The translations under genes were made by a program, and so were the position numbers. The notes beneath the pieces are model-generated. The model was not told the DNA's origin, made no database searches, and worked only from the letters and a program-made list of their open reading frames with translations. This document shows positions 48,176 through 60,525 of a stretch of 64,000 nucleotides of DNA, piece by piece; the first letter of the stretch is position 1, and each line of letters starts with the position of its first letter. This stretch comes from Delphinapterus leucas (taxonomy: Eukaryota > Chordata > Mammalia > Artiodactyla > Monodontidae): assembly GCF_002288925.2 (NCBI RefSeq), contig NW_022098036.1, forward strand, positions 43,045,633 through 43,109,632, in the 5' to 3' direction.

Positions 48176-49974
48176 GTATAGGCAATGCCTCTTAAGCATC
48201 ACTTAGAAATCTCATATCGTAAATACATGCCATGGCTCATCCTAATGTAGCAAGAAAGATTAAGAGCCAAGATGGTGTAATTCCTGTAAACCAAAGGAAA
48301 GTGTTTCTAGATGGAGAGAGCTTTGTTGGCTAAGATTTCTTCCTATTAACCGAGCTCTAAATCAAACCCTACCATGATTTAATCTAGGTAAAAGCCCCCC
48401 TTGATCCCTCAGTCAGAAGGTAATGGGGATCTGGCAAATCAGGAGAACTTCTTTCTTGCCCCTGTACTGTTCCCTGACTGAAGTGGACAAGTGGTGCTCT
48501 CCTCACTGAAGCAGAGTAATATTGCAGTATTCTAATACTGAACAATGTTTGGCATGCACTGCTGAGTCCCTCAACGTCTTCTATTGCTCCTGATATAGTA
48601 ATTCATTTTCTAATGTCCTTGGTAGTTAGCCTGGCATTCTTCAATGGAGGTCTTCCAAATTCCCTTTAAAAGAAATGTCCCTGTTTAGATGAGATCTTGT
48701 TGAAGTTAAAGTGGGACCAACTCTAATTAAAACAGAGGGCTACGGGGCCTAGAACCCCGTCCATTCCTTCTCTGCAGTGGTCCTTCCTGCAGTGGTCCTG
48801 GAATGAGTTTCTTGGAATCTCTAGAGCTCAGTAGATCAGATTGAAATATCACTTAAATAGGTGACATTAAGTTCTCTTTCAACACTAATTTATTACAACT
48901 TTTAAGTCTTGTATCTTGGGCTCAAGGGGATTCTTTGCCCTGCTTTATCAACTCCTCTATGCTCTTTGAGAGAAATACATATTACATGTTCAAGAGTGTC
49001 CAGTGTTTCATCATGTTTCAACATCCTGGCCGTCCACTGTATAAGACAGAAGTTTCCTTGTTCCTCTACCTTTTCATCTTAGCCCACACAGGAAGAAACT
49101 TCTGCTAACAGTCTAGCCCTTACAGGCTCCTTCCCATAGTAGGAGAAACTAGTCTGCCTGGTCACAGTCCAGGGTATTCTCTGAACCATATTTCACCAGT
49201 GCTTATGGTCAACACAACGTAAGGAAGCATATAATGGGATTAAAGGCCAGTAGGAGTGCTTGCCTGCTCTTTTGCCTCCTATGCCCAGGTACCTACGGCT
49301 GCTGCCTGTCCTCCTGAGTCTGCATGCCCAGACAGGGCCCAGGGTTTGCCTTCTGGAGATCTGTGGTCCATATTATTGCATATTCCAATATTAAATGGAC
49401 CCTTAGATTCAAAATAATAAGGGCAAGGGCTCATAATAACCTTAGGATTAAGCTTCTTGGTCCAGCAAAATGCAACAAAAGCACAGGGAGTTACAAGGCA
49501 TTCACCTGCTTATTAATAAAAAATTTTGAAACCCTAATGGTCAGAGCTCTAGAAGGGAGGAGAGATGAAAGGCATCCTCAAATCTTATATCATTACCAGC
49601 ATTTATGACCTAAGTGGCTTAGGGGAAGCAAGACCCCTAAAACCATTGCAGTAATAGGTGTCTGCAGGTACTGAAATGTACTTAGTAGGTATAACTTGTG
49701 ATAGTTAGATCTCAAAGCATCTATGGCTGCGTCTCTAGATACTGGGCCACTGATGTGCTTAGCAAAAAAGAAAAAAGAAAAAAAAGGCAGTCATTTTAGG
49801 AGTAGGGGACCAAGCCTGTTTGCCAGAATCACAAGCAAAGATATAGGATTGGGTCTTGGGCAGAGAGAGATGTCTTTCCTGGGAATAGGAAATCAGAGGA
49901 CGATGAAGTTTCTCTTCTCTGGAATGCGCTGCAAACATACTTTTCGTAAACATGGCTGTAAGATGCAACAACCA
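48176..49974. other. Unassigned; possibly old ERV/LTR material
   Basis: No gene was recognised. The second copy of the 33-bp repeat (49209-49241) lies here. Several parts have the even base composition of an old retroviral interior, but no motif could be read. Confidence 0.35.
49209..49241 (+). repeat. 33-bp repeat, copy 2
   Basis: Partner of 47083-47115, 2126 bp downstream, 32 of 33 bases identical. Sequence on either side does not match between the two copies. Confidence 0.9.
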
Positions 49975-49975
49975 A

Positions 49976-50160
49976 AGTAGTTTTCTCAACTCCCAGGCGC
50001 ATTAGAATCACATAGGGAGTTTTAAAAAATATATGTCTGATTCCTAAGCCCTACAGCAGACTAATTGATAACAAAATCTCTAATGGAAGGCGTCCAAACA
50101 TCTGTAGTTTTCAAAATTTCCCAGATGACTCTAATGTCCAGCCAAGTTTGTGAATCACTA
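49976..50160 (+). mobile_element. MER5-like hAT-Charlie DNA transposon
   Basis: It starts with TTTTCTCAACTCCCAGGCGC and contains CATTAGAATCACATAGGGAG, CCCAGATGACTCTAATGTCC and a TTTGTGAATCACTAG end. The length of about 185 bp agrees with MER5A (about 189 bp). Confidence 0.75.
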
Positions 50161-50799
50161 GGCAGTGTAAATACTGCATAAATGCAGAGGGAAAGATTTT
50201 TGTTGCACTGAATGTTGTAAGGCAGGAATCTAACAGGTTTTGCTGTTTGTTTTTATTCTCATTCATTATATCTTTCAGCCAGGGCTTAGGGACTGCTAGG
50301 AGGAAAGATCTGCTTTGGTTGCACCAGGAAAAGAAGGAAATAGATTTCTGTGCTGATGGAAAGGTGAAGGTTTAAACCTAAAAAGCGGAGGAGAGGCAAG
50401 GTTTTGGAGAGAGGGGCTCATAGTAAAGATCTCATTTGGGTTTTGAAGGACTGGAAGTTGCATTGAAGGTTAAAATGACACAGGAGGGGATAACAAGAAT
50501 TTTGTTAACCTTCATATTTATTTAGATTCCCCTTATGACTAGCATTTACTGAAGGTGTGCTAATGAGATAAAGAATATCCCAAAACTCTGCCCCTTCCTC
50601 CCTTTTTTCACTTCGCACAGTTCAGGGTACCACCAGGAAAAGTCAATTTTTAAATTTCAAGTCCAGCCAAATCATTAAAATAACTAGGGTGGCTTAGTGG
50701 CTTCATAAAAATTAAATCAGGCACACATTTTGAGTAAGCTCATTATGGAAATAAGGAAGCCACAGAGCCATTTTAAAGTTGATGCTCTATCCAAAATCT
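50161..50799. other. Unassigned intergenic sequence
   Basis: No gene or repeat family was firmly recognised. The part at 50280-50480 may be very diverged antisense L2. Confidence 0.35.
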
Positions 50800-51685
50800 T
50801 GCTATTATCTTATATGTGTGTGTCTATATGTGCCGGAATGTCCAGTACGTGGTTATATAAAAATGCCTGATGGCAGCCCCTCTGCTTTCCCCAATGGATA
50901 TTTTGATTTATACCGCTTCCAGCTTTATTCGACTTCCACTGATTAGTTTGCATTTACATTTTCATAGCATCCAGCTGCTCGGCATTCATGATTTACATTC
51001 ATCCAATGTAATTAAAGTATTTGTTGTGGGTTTATAAGCTTTTTAATGGTCTATATTTCTGCATTTTGTGTCTCTCCTTTTCCAAATTTATTTTATTCAT
51101 CAAGCTGTGTCCTAAAAAGCAGTAGAAACAATTACCTCTAAAGTATGTTGGTATACAGCATGAATAACACTCATGCTGGATTTAAAACTACCCTCTCTCG
51201 AATTACCAGTTCAGTGCTGAAAATAAATGTCTCTCTCTCCAGATATTAGAATCTAATTATGTACAATAAACCATGTTAAATAATATCAAGGGTCCAGCCT
51301 AAACCAACAAAGACTCAAACATCCCCATAGAAAGCTGAAATGTTCCAGCTCACATCTGCTTTTTGGGGCCAAGGTTATTTTCAGAGGTTGCTGGCACTGT
51401 TGAGAACCTGTCCGGGCTTGACATGATAGAGTTGAAGTGCACGCTAAGGAGGAGGTAGCCTGTTTCTCTTGCCTGCTACTCTGCACAAACCAATTTGGTA
51501 AATACTTTCATTCCAGTCCCCTGTAATTAATAGGTAATTAGCTGTGGCTCTGGGAAGGAACAGCAAAATGACAGCTAAACCATTTAGACTTTTACTACAA
51601 ACGAAATCGCCCAATGCAGTCAATACTTCAATATGATTTCAGAAGCTGAAATAACCTCTAGGATTTAAATTCCCATTGACCTCTA
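50800..51685. promoter_or_regulatory. Repeat-free block; candidate conserved non-coding element
   Basis: In a window dominated by decayed transposons, this 880-bp block shows none. It is moderately AT-rich and not low-complexity, and has no long open frame. Two TAATTA homeodomain-type cores lie 11 bp apart at 51524-51529 and 51535-51540. There are further AT-rich sites such as GATTAGTTTGCATTTACATT near 50941. These features are common in enhancers, but also occur by chance in AT-rich DNA. The call is inference only, and conservation cannot be seen from one genome. Confidence 0.3.
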
Positions 51686-51689
51686 GATC

Positions 51690-52075
51690 AGTCCTGACTT
51701 CTAACCTCTAAGTCTCTTACGGCATTAATCTCACCCCATATTTGCTTCCATCTTTGGATAAGCGCCTGTAAAACCCTAGAATCAGCTATCCTTATCTTCT
51801 AAACATAATTCTTTCAGCCACCTCTCAGCCTTTGCCCAGGCCTATATACATTTCACCAGTTTACCATCTTATTAGATGCTAAACCACACCCTTCATCTGT
51901 TTCAAGTGACAGGTCAAAGCTAACATTTTTTAAAAACCCTGCCCAATTAATATCGAGAATTTACTCTTCTGAGTCGTTATACATTTTTAACACATGGAAA
52001 CAATTATTTTACCCTTGTGTCTGTTTCTCTCTTTAGCATTCATCTGTGCAGTTTTGATTATCTCATCTCTCCTGT
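51690..52075 (+). mobile_element. LINE L2 3' region, sense
   Basis: CTTCTAACCTCTAAGTCTCT, CAGCCTTTGCCCAGGCCTAT, GTGACAGGTCAAAGCTAACA and the AACCCTGCCCAATTAATATC region follow L2 in order. Confidence 0.5.
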
Positions 52076-52369
52076 TTGGTTGAAAATAGAGGGTGAGAAA
52101 TTGCTCTTAGTTTTAATTGGTGCTGAAAAGAACAGCTTTGATTTAAAAAAATAAAAATAATAGGTTTGGTTTGGGAGAAGAGGGAGGAGAAATTTGGTAA
52201 TAGTAAAATGGAACTTTATCCCAAATGATTTATCTTTTGAAAGAATAGAAAACATGTAATGAGATAGTTATAAATATGTCTAATATGCTAATTAGCATGG
52301 CAATATTCATTGTCCACAATCTTAGGCATGCTGGTTTATATTAAAATAAATTTAAAAATAGTTGTGAAA

Positions 52370-53460
52370 AAACAGAAATATAGATGAATGGAACAGGATA
52401 GAAAGCCCAGAGATAAACCCATGCACATATGGTCACCTTATCTTTGATAAAGGAGGCAAAAATATACAATGGAGAAAAGACAGCCTCTTCAATAAGTGGT
52501 GCTGGGAAAACTGGACAGCTACATGTAAAAGAATGAAATTAGAACACTTTCTAACACCATACACAATAATAAACTCAAAATGGATTAAAGACCTAAATGT
52601 AAGGCCAGACGCTATCAAACTCTTAGAGGAAAACATAGGCAGAACACTCTATGACATAAATCACAGCAAGGTCCTTTCTGACCCACCTCCTAGAGAAATG
52701 GAAATAAAAATAAACAAATGGGACCTAATGAAACTTAAAAGCTTTTGCACAGCAAAGGAAACATAAACAAGACCAAAAGACACCCCTCAGAATGGGAGAA
52801 AATATTTGCAAATAAAGCAACTGACAAAGGATTAATCTCCAAAATTCACAAGCAGCTAATGCAGGTCAATATCAAAAAAACAAACAACCCAATCCAAAAA
52901 TGGGCAGAAGACCTAAATAGACATTTCTCCAAAGAAGATATACAGATTGCCAACGAACACATGAAAGAATGCTCAACATCATTAATCATTAGAGAAATGA
53001 AAATCAAAACTACAATGTGATATCATCTCACACCCGTCAGAATGGCCATCATCAAAAATCTAGAAACAATAAATGCTGGAGAGGGTGTGGAGAAAAGGGA
53101 ACACTCTTGCACTGGTGGTGGGAATGTAAATTGATACAGCCACTGTGGAGAACAGTATGGAGGTTCATTAAAAAACTAAAAATAGAACTACCGTGCGACC
53201 CAGCAATCCCACTACTGGGCATATACCCTGAGAAAAACCATAATTCAAAAAGAGTCATGTACCAAAATGTTCATTGCAGCTCTGTTTACAATAGCCAGGA
53301 CATGGAAGCAACCTAAGTGTCCATTGACAGATGAATCGACAAAAAAGATGTGGCACGTATATACAATGGAGTATTACTCAGCCATAAAAAGAAACGGAAT
53401 TGAGTTATTTGTGGTGAGGTGGATGGACCTAGAGTCTGTCATACAGAGTGAAGTAAGTCA
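52370..53460 (+). pseudogene. LINE-1 ORF2 C-terminal remnant
   Basis: This is the C-terminal third of the L1 ORF2 protein, downstream of the reverse-transcriptase domain. The frame is broken into overlapping pieces at about 52533-52766, 52745-53020, 53017-53316 and 53267-53557, so single-base indels accumulated after or during insertion. The cysteine-rich C-terminal motif is intact in the third piece: [18 protein letters not shown], which has CX3CX7HX4C spacing. The family's conserved end (the MEYYSAIKRNGIELFV stretch) is readable in the fourth piece. No start codon for a functional product exists, and the host would not make a working protein. Confidence 0.9.
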
Positions 53461-53461
53461 G

Positions 53462-53521
53462 AAAAAAAAAAAAAAAAACCTTATGAAAACAAATAAAATG
53501 GAATTAAAAAAAAAAAAAAAA
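53462..53521 (+). repeat. A-rich expansion inside the L1 3' end
   Basis: Two long A runs (53462-53477 and 53505-53521) flank CCTTATGAAAACAAATAAAA-type text where other L1 copies have a short GTATGCTAACACATATATAT-type segment. This part looks rewritten or expanded. Confidence 0.7.
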
Positions 53522-54049
53522 ATGGTCATGAAGAACCTAGGGGCAAGACAGGAATAAAGTCGCAGACCTACTAGAGAAGGGACTTGAGGACACAGGGAGG
53601 GGGAAGGGTAAGCTGGGACAAAGTGAGAGAGTGGCATGGACATATATACACTACCAAATGTAAAATAGATAGCTAGTGGGAAGCAGCCGCATAGCACAGG
53701 TAGATCAGCTCGGTGCTTTGTGACCACCTAGAGGGGTGGGATAGGGAGGGTGGGAGGGAGGGAGATGCAAGAGGGAAGAGATATGGGGATATATGTATAT
53801 GTATAACTGATTCACTTTGTTATAAAGCAGAAACTAACACACCATTGTAAAGCAATTATACGCCAATAAAAATGTTAAAAAAAAGATAGTTGTGAAACAT
53901 GCTCAGTGCTACATTTCAATGTAGACTTTTACTGACTAGCCTACTGAGATTCCGGTGTAATTACTTTTTAGATATTATGGCTATTCCATGTTTTTAACTC
54001 AGATTCCACCTCTGAATATTTAGACCAAAGCAGCTAAAAGATTATGCTC

Positions 54050-55170
54050 TCTTTTAAAGAAATATCTACCATAAGCTTTTTAAAAACTTATTTTGAAATA
54101 ATGTCAGACTGATAGAAAAGTTGTAAGAATAGTGTATTTTTTTCCGACTATTGTAACAAAAAAACACAAATTTAGTCTCAGGGTAAAACCCAAGGTGTCA
54201 GCAGGGCTGCATTCCTTCTGGAAGACCTAAGGGAGAATCTGTTTTCTTGCCTTTTCCACATTCTAGAAGCCACCTGCATTACTTGGCTCATGGCCCCCTC
54301 CTACATCTTCAAAGCCTGCAGTGTAGCATCTTCAAATGTCTCTCTAACTCTCACTGTCTTCTGGCATCCCTCTTTCACTTCTAAAGATGTGTGAGATTAT
54401 ATTGGGCCTACCTGGAGAGTTCAGGATAATCTTCCTATCTCAAGATCCTTAACTTATTCACATCTACAGCATTCCTTTTGCCATGTTAGTTAACATAACC
54501 CCATGTCAGGGTTAAGACGTGGACATTTTTGGGGAGGAGGGAGCATTGTTCTGCTGCCACAGATAGAATAAAGAATTCTTGTATATTCTTTATCTGGAGT
54601 CCCCAGATGTTAACATTTTACCACATTCACTCTCTATATTTCTCTTCCTTTCTCTCTCTCTCCATATACATATTATTTCTTTCTGCACCTTTTGAGAGCA
54701 TATTGCAGACATGATGTCTCTTTACCCCTATATGCTCAGTGTATATTTCCTAAAAACAAGCTTATTCTCTTATATAATCACCATAAAATGTATCCAGATC
54801 AGAAAATTAACATTTGGAAAATGCTTTTAGTTAATCTACAGGTCTGTTTCAGATTTTGCCAATTGTCACAATAACGTCCTCTACACTAAAAGAAAACCTC
54901 AGATCATAGGCTCAGATCATTTGCTATCTATCATGTCTCTTTAGGCTCCTTTGATCTGAAACAGTTCCTCATTCTTTCTTTAATGATATGGATAATTTTT
55001 AAGAGTGCAGGTCAGCTATTTTGGAAAATGTCTCTTAATTTGGGTTTGTTTGATGTTTTCTCATGATTAGATTCAGGTTATGCATTTTTGGCAGAAATAT
55101 CAGAGAGGTGAAATTTTGTTCTTTTCAGTGCATCATATCAGGAGTAGGAGCCTAACTTCACTAAGTGCCA
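54050..55170 (-). mobile_element. Old LINE-1 (L1M type), antisense, split by an LTR
   Basis: It resumes after the LTR with AGATGTTAACATTTTACCAC, then ACAGGTCTGTTTCAGATTTTG, ATCATGTCTCTTTAGGCTCC, GATGTTTTCTCATGATTAGA and CAGTGCATCATATCAGGAGT, the known order of an internal L1M segment read in reverse. The left end is approximate. Confidence 0.7.
54133..54561 (-). mobile_element. MaLR/MLT1-like LTR in L1
   Basis: Seen on the + strand as TG...CA with CCAAGGTGTCAGCAGGGCTG near 54191, TTGCCTTTTCCACATTCTAG near 54248 and a run of partial matches to reverse MLT1. It interrupts the antisense L1. Flanking five bases are AATAG and GATAG (4 of 5 match), a likely TSD. Confidence 0.75.
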
Positions 55171-56339
55171 GTTAGCAAACACTTTGAACAACCTCCCTGC
55201 CAGCTTCCTCCAGTACTTTTCCACTAACTCACCCTCGCACTTAAAAACTCCTTCCGCCTTTTGTCAGTGGAGTTGAGTTCAGTCTGTCTCCCCTGTAACA
55301 TTAATCTCTCTCTCCTGTTGCAACAGTCGTGAATAAAGTCGTGTTATTCAGGGCAATGTTTCTTTTACAAGTTTATATGAAAAAAAATCATTTTAATTAA
55401 TGTCAAGTTTTCCCCCAACAAGTATAAAGTAATTAAGCAATGACGAGTATAGCAGTTTTAATTATTATTTTTTAATGACTCTTGAATCACATACTATGAT
55501 GTGGTAACTCTAACTTTGACACAGCTATGGTCTTGTTTTAAACAGAAAAGTATACCTTCCTGTTTTGTCATTGAAATAAACACCTAACATTGCTTGCTAC
55601 CCATTTTCTAGGGACAGCTATGCACATGGGCTAATGGGCGCTGCCAGGTTCATACCAGCAATATCTCCTTGCTTTATCCCTAAAATATTACTCTCTTAGC
55701 TTAAAGAGTTGGGTTTTCTTCCTTTGCAAAGAAAGGAGTTCTACTGATATTCTCATTACTTAAAATGTATTTCTACCCCTGCCTTAGGATGTAAGCCCTT
55801 TGTTTGGAGGTACATGTAAGAGTATTTTTAGCCCTCCAGAATCTTTAGGGCAGATGTCGTGATTTAGATCCCTGCATCCTCACTTCTTTTGGCTCTGTGC
55901 GTGGGGCTTAGGGAGAAGGAAAGGGTGTGCATTTTGTTGACAGTGATTTTGGTATCCCAGGAGGAAGTGCCAGCTAAATATATTCATTACTAATCCTCAG
56001 ATTCTAATTCCATAATTGCCTTGTTTTGTGTTTGGCTTTTTGTTTTGTCTTCCATGTGCCCAGTTTCCCGTTACTGTTTCATAAGTGAAATATCTTTACT
56101 TACCACTCTGAGACTATTTATACTTTCTCTAAAGTTTTTCCTATACCTTGCATTGGCTGTTTTATCCAAGTGTCTTTAGTATGGTTGTCTCATACCTGGT
56201 AGAGGTATTCTTCAACTAATTGGTGAAACCTGGCTCCCTATTTATATTTGAAAGTGAGGTACTCAAAAGCTAATGGGAAGCTCTGTGCTGGTCCCTAGAG
56301 CTTTCTCCCAACTGAACTTGAGCATTTCATTGGAGGACT
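55171..56339. other. Unassigned intergenic sequence
   Basis: No recognised gene or clear repeat. It is probably partly old L1. Confidence 0.35.
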
Positions 56340-56960
56340 TCTTAACAGCATTACCTTCAATTTCATTTCCTGAATGAGGGATCCTATAACTTTTCACCTA
56401 TGGGTGTAAGCCTGGGAGCAGGATTGTGGATGCTGAGGGTAAGCTAGTGTGTAGGGAGCCAGGAAGCTCATGATTCAATATGCAGACTGATCTGATCCCT
56501 GTTTTCAGTCCTCATTTCACCTGCCCTGCAGTATGTTTTATGTGCTAAGTCCACGGCTTCTCTGGTTCTATTTTTCCGGCTTTTTCTGGTTCCATTTTGC
56601 CTTTTGAGTGTGTGTGTGTATGTATGTGTGTCCTAGGGGAGAAAAGGGGAAAGGGCTAGTCACCTGTTTGCAAGTCTTGGAGAAGAGAAAGGGAGGGGGG
56701 GTTCCTGTTGCTCCCTGTACATACTTTTAGCCGTTCTCTCCTCCCTAGTCTTCTCAACTTTGGAATTTTTCTGGAGTTCTGTAGCATTCGCTAGCTTGCT
56801 CTTGTTGGTTTCTACTTACACAGATACCTTGTCTCTTCTTCCATTTCTTTTCATCCTTGTTGATTATTATTTTTTAGATGTATTTTACACTCCTTTTAAT
56901 GGATTTTTGGGAGACTACAGAAATAAATGCAAGAGTTCAGTCCACCATCTTTAACTCTTG
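56340..56960 (-). mobile_element. Probable old L1 segment, antisense
   Basis: The run GGTTCTATTTTTCCGGCTTT, TGATTATTATTTTTTAGATG and GAGTTCAGTCCACCATCTTT follows the reverse of an L1M segment that ends in a CAGTCCACCATCTT block. Moderate confidence. Confidence 0.5.
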
Positions 56961-57129
56961 GTATTTTTCATTTTTAAATCTAGATTTCCCTGCTTTAATG
57001 TCTACTTCTTTATAGCATCTCTTTTCTAACTAGATTGAACCTCCAGAAAACAGGTATACTGTCCTAAATGCTTTTGTGTATGGTATGTATGCATACCATC
57101 TATGTATATGCGTCTGGTATCTGCTGCGG

Positions 57130-57375
57130 GTTTATAATAATAGAATCAGCGCTTACATACGCCAGGCACTGAGATAAACCCTTCACGTGGATTAACTCAT
57201 TTATGCATCATAACACTCTTGTGTCCCAGATGTTATTATTGTTTCTGATTTATAGGTGAGATGCTTAAAGGTTAAATAACTTGCCAAAGATCACATAGCT
57301 ACGAAGCTGTAGAGCTGATTCAAATGCAGTTGGCTCAAGGCTGTGCCCTCAGACACTATGCTAGATAGCCTCTCA
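57130..57375 (-). mobile_element. MIR SINE, antisense
   Basis: ACATACGCCAGGCACTGAGA, GTGGATTAACTCATTTATGC, AACTTGCCAAAGATCACATA and GTGCCCTCAGACACTATGCTA follow the reverse complement of MIR end to end. Confidence 0.8.
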
Positions 57376-60284
57376 GTTATGTAGCTTGTATGTATGTATG
57401 TGTGTATACTTCATACAAGTGCGCTATCTGCTTTTTCCCTTTTATTTGTATAATTATTGCGGTAACTGGGAACAGCGTTTGCCTGAGAACAGACATTCGT
57501 CTCATTAGAGGACTGACGTTACTGACACTGTACTGTACCTCCTTATCCGCCCCAGCAGTGTGCTTTGTCTGCAGAAAAATCTCAGTAAATAGTCATTATT
57601 TCGCTTTATTCTGATACCCATACACAGATAATTTTATCGGTAATTTGGACTTTATAAAAGTTCTTCAATATGCAAATATGCTTGCATCTAAAATGCAAGC
57701 GGTTTTTATGGGGGGCAGGGGAGGTGGTACTCACAGAGCTGATGGTTGCACAGGAGTTGTTTACTTCTGGATTGAAATGAAGAATCTATTATACAACCCA
57801 ATTGTTCTATTCCTGTAACCACTTCCCATTTAGATGTACTCTGTTTAGAGTCCACCGTACGTGCTTTAAGTCATTTAGGTTTAGCTGGGCCCCTGGACTG
57901 TGTCTGATAGAGAAAGAAAGACAAATACAAGCACCTTTTTCGAAGAGGGAGTTAAACTTCTGGACGTGTTATGTGAATGTAAATTGTTGTGGCTTTCTTT
58001 CCATGAAAGACAGAACCCTAAGTGGTTGGCTCAGAAAGGTGTGTATGGATACACCCTCCCCTGTCCCCTCCAAACACACCACACACACACACACACACCT
58101 CCTTGTTTTCAGGTTCAAGGTCATAGTGATGCCTGTTTTTCCGCTTGAAGAATGATAACGATGAGAATAAATTCCTTTTCATTATTGGGTCATGTCTTAC
58201 ACTCCTGATGTTCTTCCTCCTTTACCTTGCTAGGAGAGAGCCACTGTTTTTAAATAAGAAAGCAGTGAGATTCTTAACTGTATTTTGACAAGAGACTCAA
58301 TTAGTATTAGATTTTTCAATGACTGATGATTTGCATTCACTTCAAAATAGCCTGGAGCCACGAACTTCTTTCACAAAGCATACCTGAGGGCTGGCAGTAG
58401 GCAGTGGCTTTGCCATCATTACTGATCTTTCTATAATTCTAAATTGAAATGGTACTTTTTATCCTATTTCCCAGCCACCCTGCTCAAAAAAAAAAAAAAA
58501 AAAGTTTTCCCATAAATGATTTGGAACTATCTATGGACATTCTTATTACAAGAGAGGATTAGAAAAGTAAGAACCAATGACCTTCTGGGTAAAGTGTACA
58601 AACACAGACTTAAGTTACTTTTTATCTGGACGTTGAGGGTATGTTTGTGCATGTGTGTTGTATGTCTCTTTTTCTTCACAGATGGTTTGTTATAATTAGA
58701 TGATATAAAGCAAACATAGAACAGATTCTCCTTAAATTCAGGAGGTGATTTCCAGTATTTCATAGCAGTATTCAGAATAAGTGGTCACGGGCATATTTAA
58801 ATCTCGCTTCTGTCTTATTCTCTTTCTTGCCATCTCTCAGCTATATATGCAACTGTTCTCCTTTCCCTATTTTCTCAGTGCATTGGTATTTATCTCTTCT
58901 ATGTCCCTCTTGGTTCTTTTTTTCTTCTGGTATATAATTAAATTTCATGAAATAAATATGGATTCATCCTGCTGAATGCTAATATGTTGAACTCTGCTAT
59001 TAGCTCAGGCCATTTGGGGAATGTTGTAAAAGTCTTTTGGAATTTTCCCAGAACTAATAGGATTCTGAAAAGAAAAACCCATCAATTTACTTCCCAAGTT
59101 TGTTCATTGTTGGTTTCTTGATGAAAGAAAGTGACCTTTTTTTGAGGAACTTGACATTGACTAGACTCAGAGTTGAGGGGCCTGCCCAGAAACTCAGGGG
59201 CCACATGACAAGTAGATGTGAAGCAAGAATTTAGTTTTCATTTTCAGAATCCATTGCAAAGTTTTTTTCTGCAAGGCTCAACTTCACCTTCTTGTCCTTT
59301 CCTACCTCAACACCTGTGAGATTTGTGGCACTAGAAAGCACTGTACTTTTAAAACAACAATGTCATTTACATAATTTCCTTTCCCACTTAGGAAGTTTTC
59401 TCTTCCCTCTCAGTGAAATTTGCATCTCAACCTCTCTTCCTTGTAAGAGCCTCCAAAAACCCTTAAGTCACAGTATTTTTGAAAACATGAAAGTTATGAT
59501 TTGACTTTCCCATTGCCTATTTATCCATTGGATTAGTGATTTTCATTAACCTCGGGAATTTAAGGAGGCAAAGCTCCTGACTGAGAATAGATCTTTATCG
59601 TGAAATCAAATTATCAGATGAAATTTTAATTAGGATTTGCACTGCTGATCAAAGGAACAGCCAAGGGATTATGTAGCAAAAAAAGGAAACTCAGAAGCTA
59701 CCCAATGCCAATGGATGGATTTTCTCCATGATGCTTTTATACATACCAAAGCAAGTTTTCGGATACATGGTCCACTAAAAAACTAGAGATATCAATCTGT
59801 TATTTTTAAGTGAGCCTACTTTATTATTCGAGAATCAATCTAAAGAGAATAATGAAAGTTATTCAAGTAAAATAAATCCTATGAGATCCATAAATTTTAT
59901 CTGCTAGCACCATCTCTTCCTTTATTTCAGCCTATGAAATTTTTCATTACAAAGGGTAAGACAGCCAAGGGAAGGTAGTCCGAGCAAGCTTGTAAGCTTC
60001 TGTAGACCAGGACCCCAAGAAGGGGCAAGGCTCTGTGTTATTTTTTCTATGGATGAACACAAAGGAATAAAAGTCCGAAGTTAAGTCAGAGATACTAGCT
60101 TTTAGTCTAAAACCAGCTGTGCCTGCCTGTGCATCTTTGGCCAGTGCTGGTATTGAATATCTTCTAGTTACAGATTTAGTATAAGGTCCAGAGCCAGGGA
60201 GAACCATGTCTGTCATTAGACTCATTATCTTCCTACCAGCAATGACTTTGGAATTGGCCTAGATCCCCCTGGGACTCATTTCAT
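57376..60284. other. Unassigned intergenic sequence with microsatellites
   Basis: About 2.9 kb without a recognised gene or transposon. A (TATG)n-type run is at 57388-57408, a (CA)n run at about 58077-58098 and a poly-A run at 58486-58503. The open frame 57802-58155 crosses the CA run and is not recognised. Confidence 0.4.
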
Positions 60285-60525
60285 TTATTCAGCTTATGTT
60301 GGTTGATCACCTTTATGTACCAACTGCCTTGAGAGGTTCTGGGGAAACAACTGTGAAAAACATATCATTCTTTCTTTTAAAGAATTTAGATAAAATTTAA
60401 ACAGTTTTAATAAAATATGGCAGGTGCTATGTTAGAGGTAAATGTGACAAAGGATGCCATAGGAATACGAAGGATACCCAACCCAGTTGTGGGGGGAGGG
60501 GTCAAGGAAGACTTTCAGGCACTTT
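60285..60525 (-). mobile_element. LINE L2 3' region, antisense
   Basis: GAGAGGTTCTGGGGAAACAA, ATATGGCAGGTGCTATGTTA and AAGGAAGACTTTCAGGCACT follow the reverse complement of L2. Confidence 0.5.

Larger units (their letters stand above)
52358..53897 (+). mobile_element. 5'-truncated LINE-1 insertion with perfect 12-bp TSD
   Basis: This L1 of the cetartiodactyl/cetacean type occupies 52370-53885 between two copies of ATAGTTGTGAAA (52358-52369 and 53886-53897). It begins inside ORF2 and runs through the 3'UTR to a short A tail (TGTTAAAAAAAAG). A purine-rich, G-rich tract at 53732-53763 fits the G-quadruplex pattern usual in L1 3'UTRs. Divergence from the remembered consensus is only a few percent, so it is the youngest LINE here. 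The promoter, ORF1, endonuclease and reverse-transcriptase regions are missing, so it cannot move. Confidence 0.95.
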
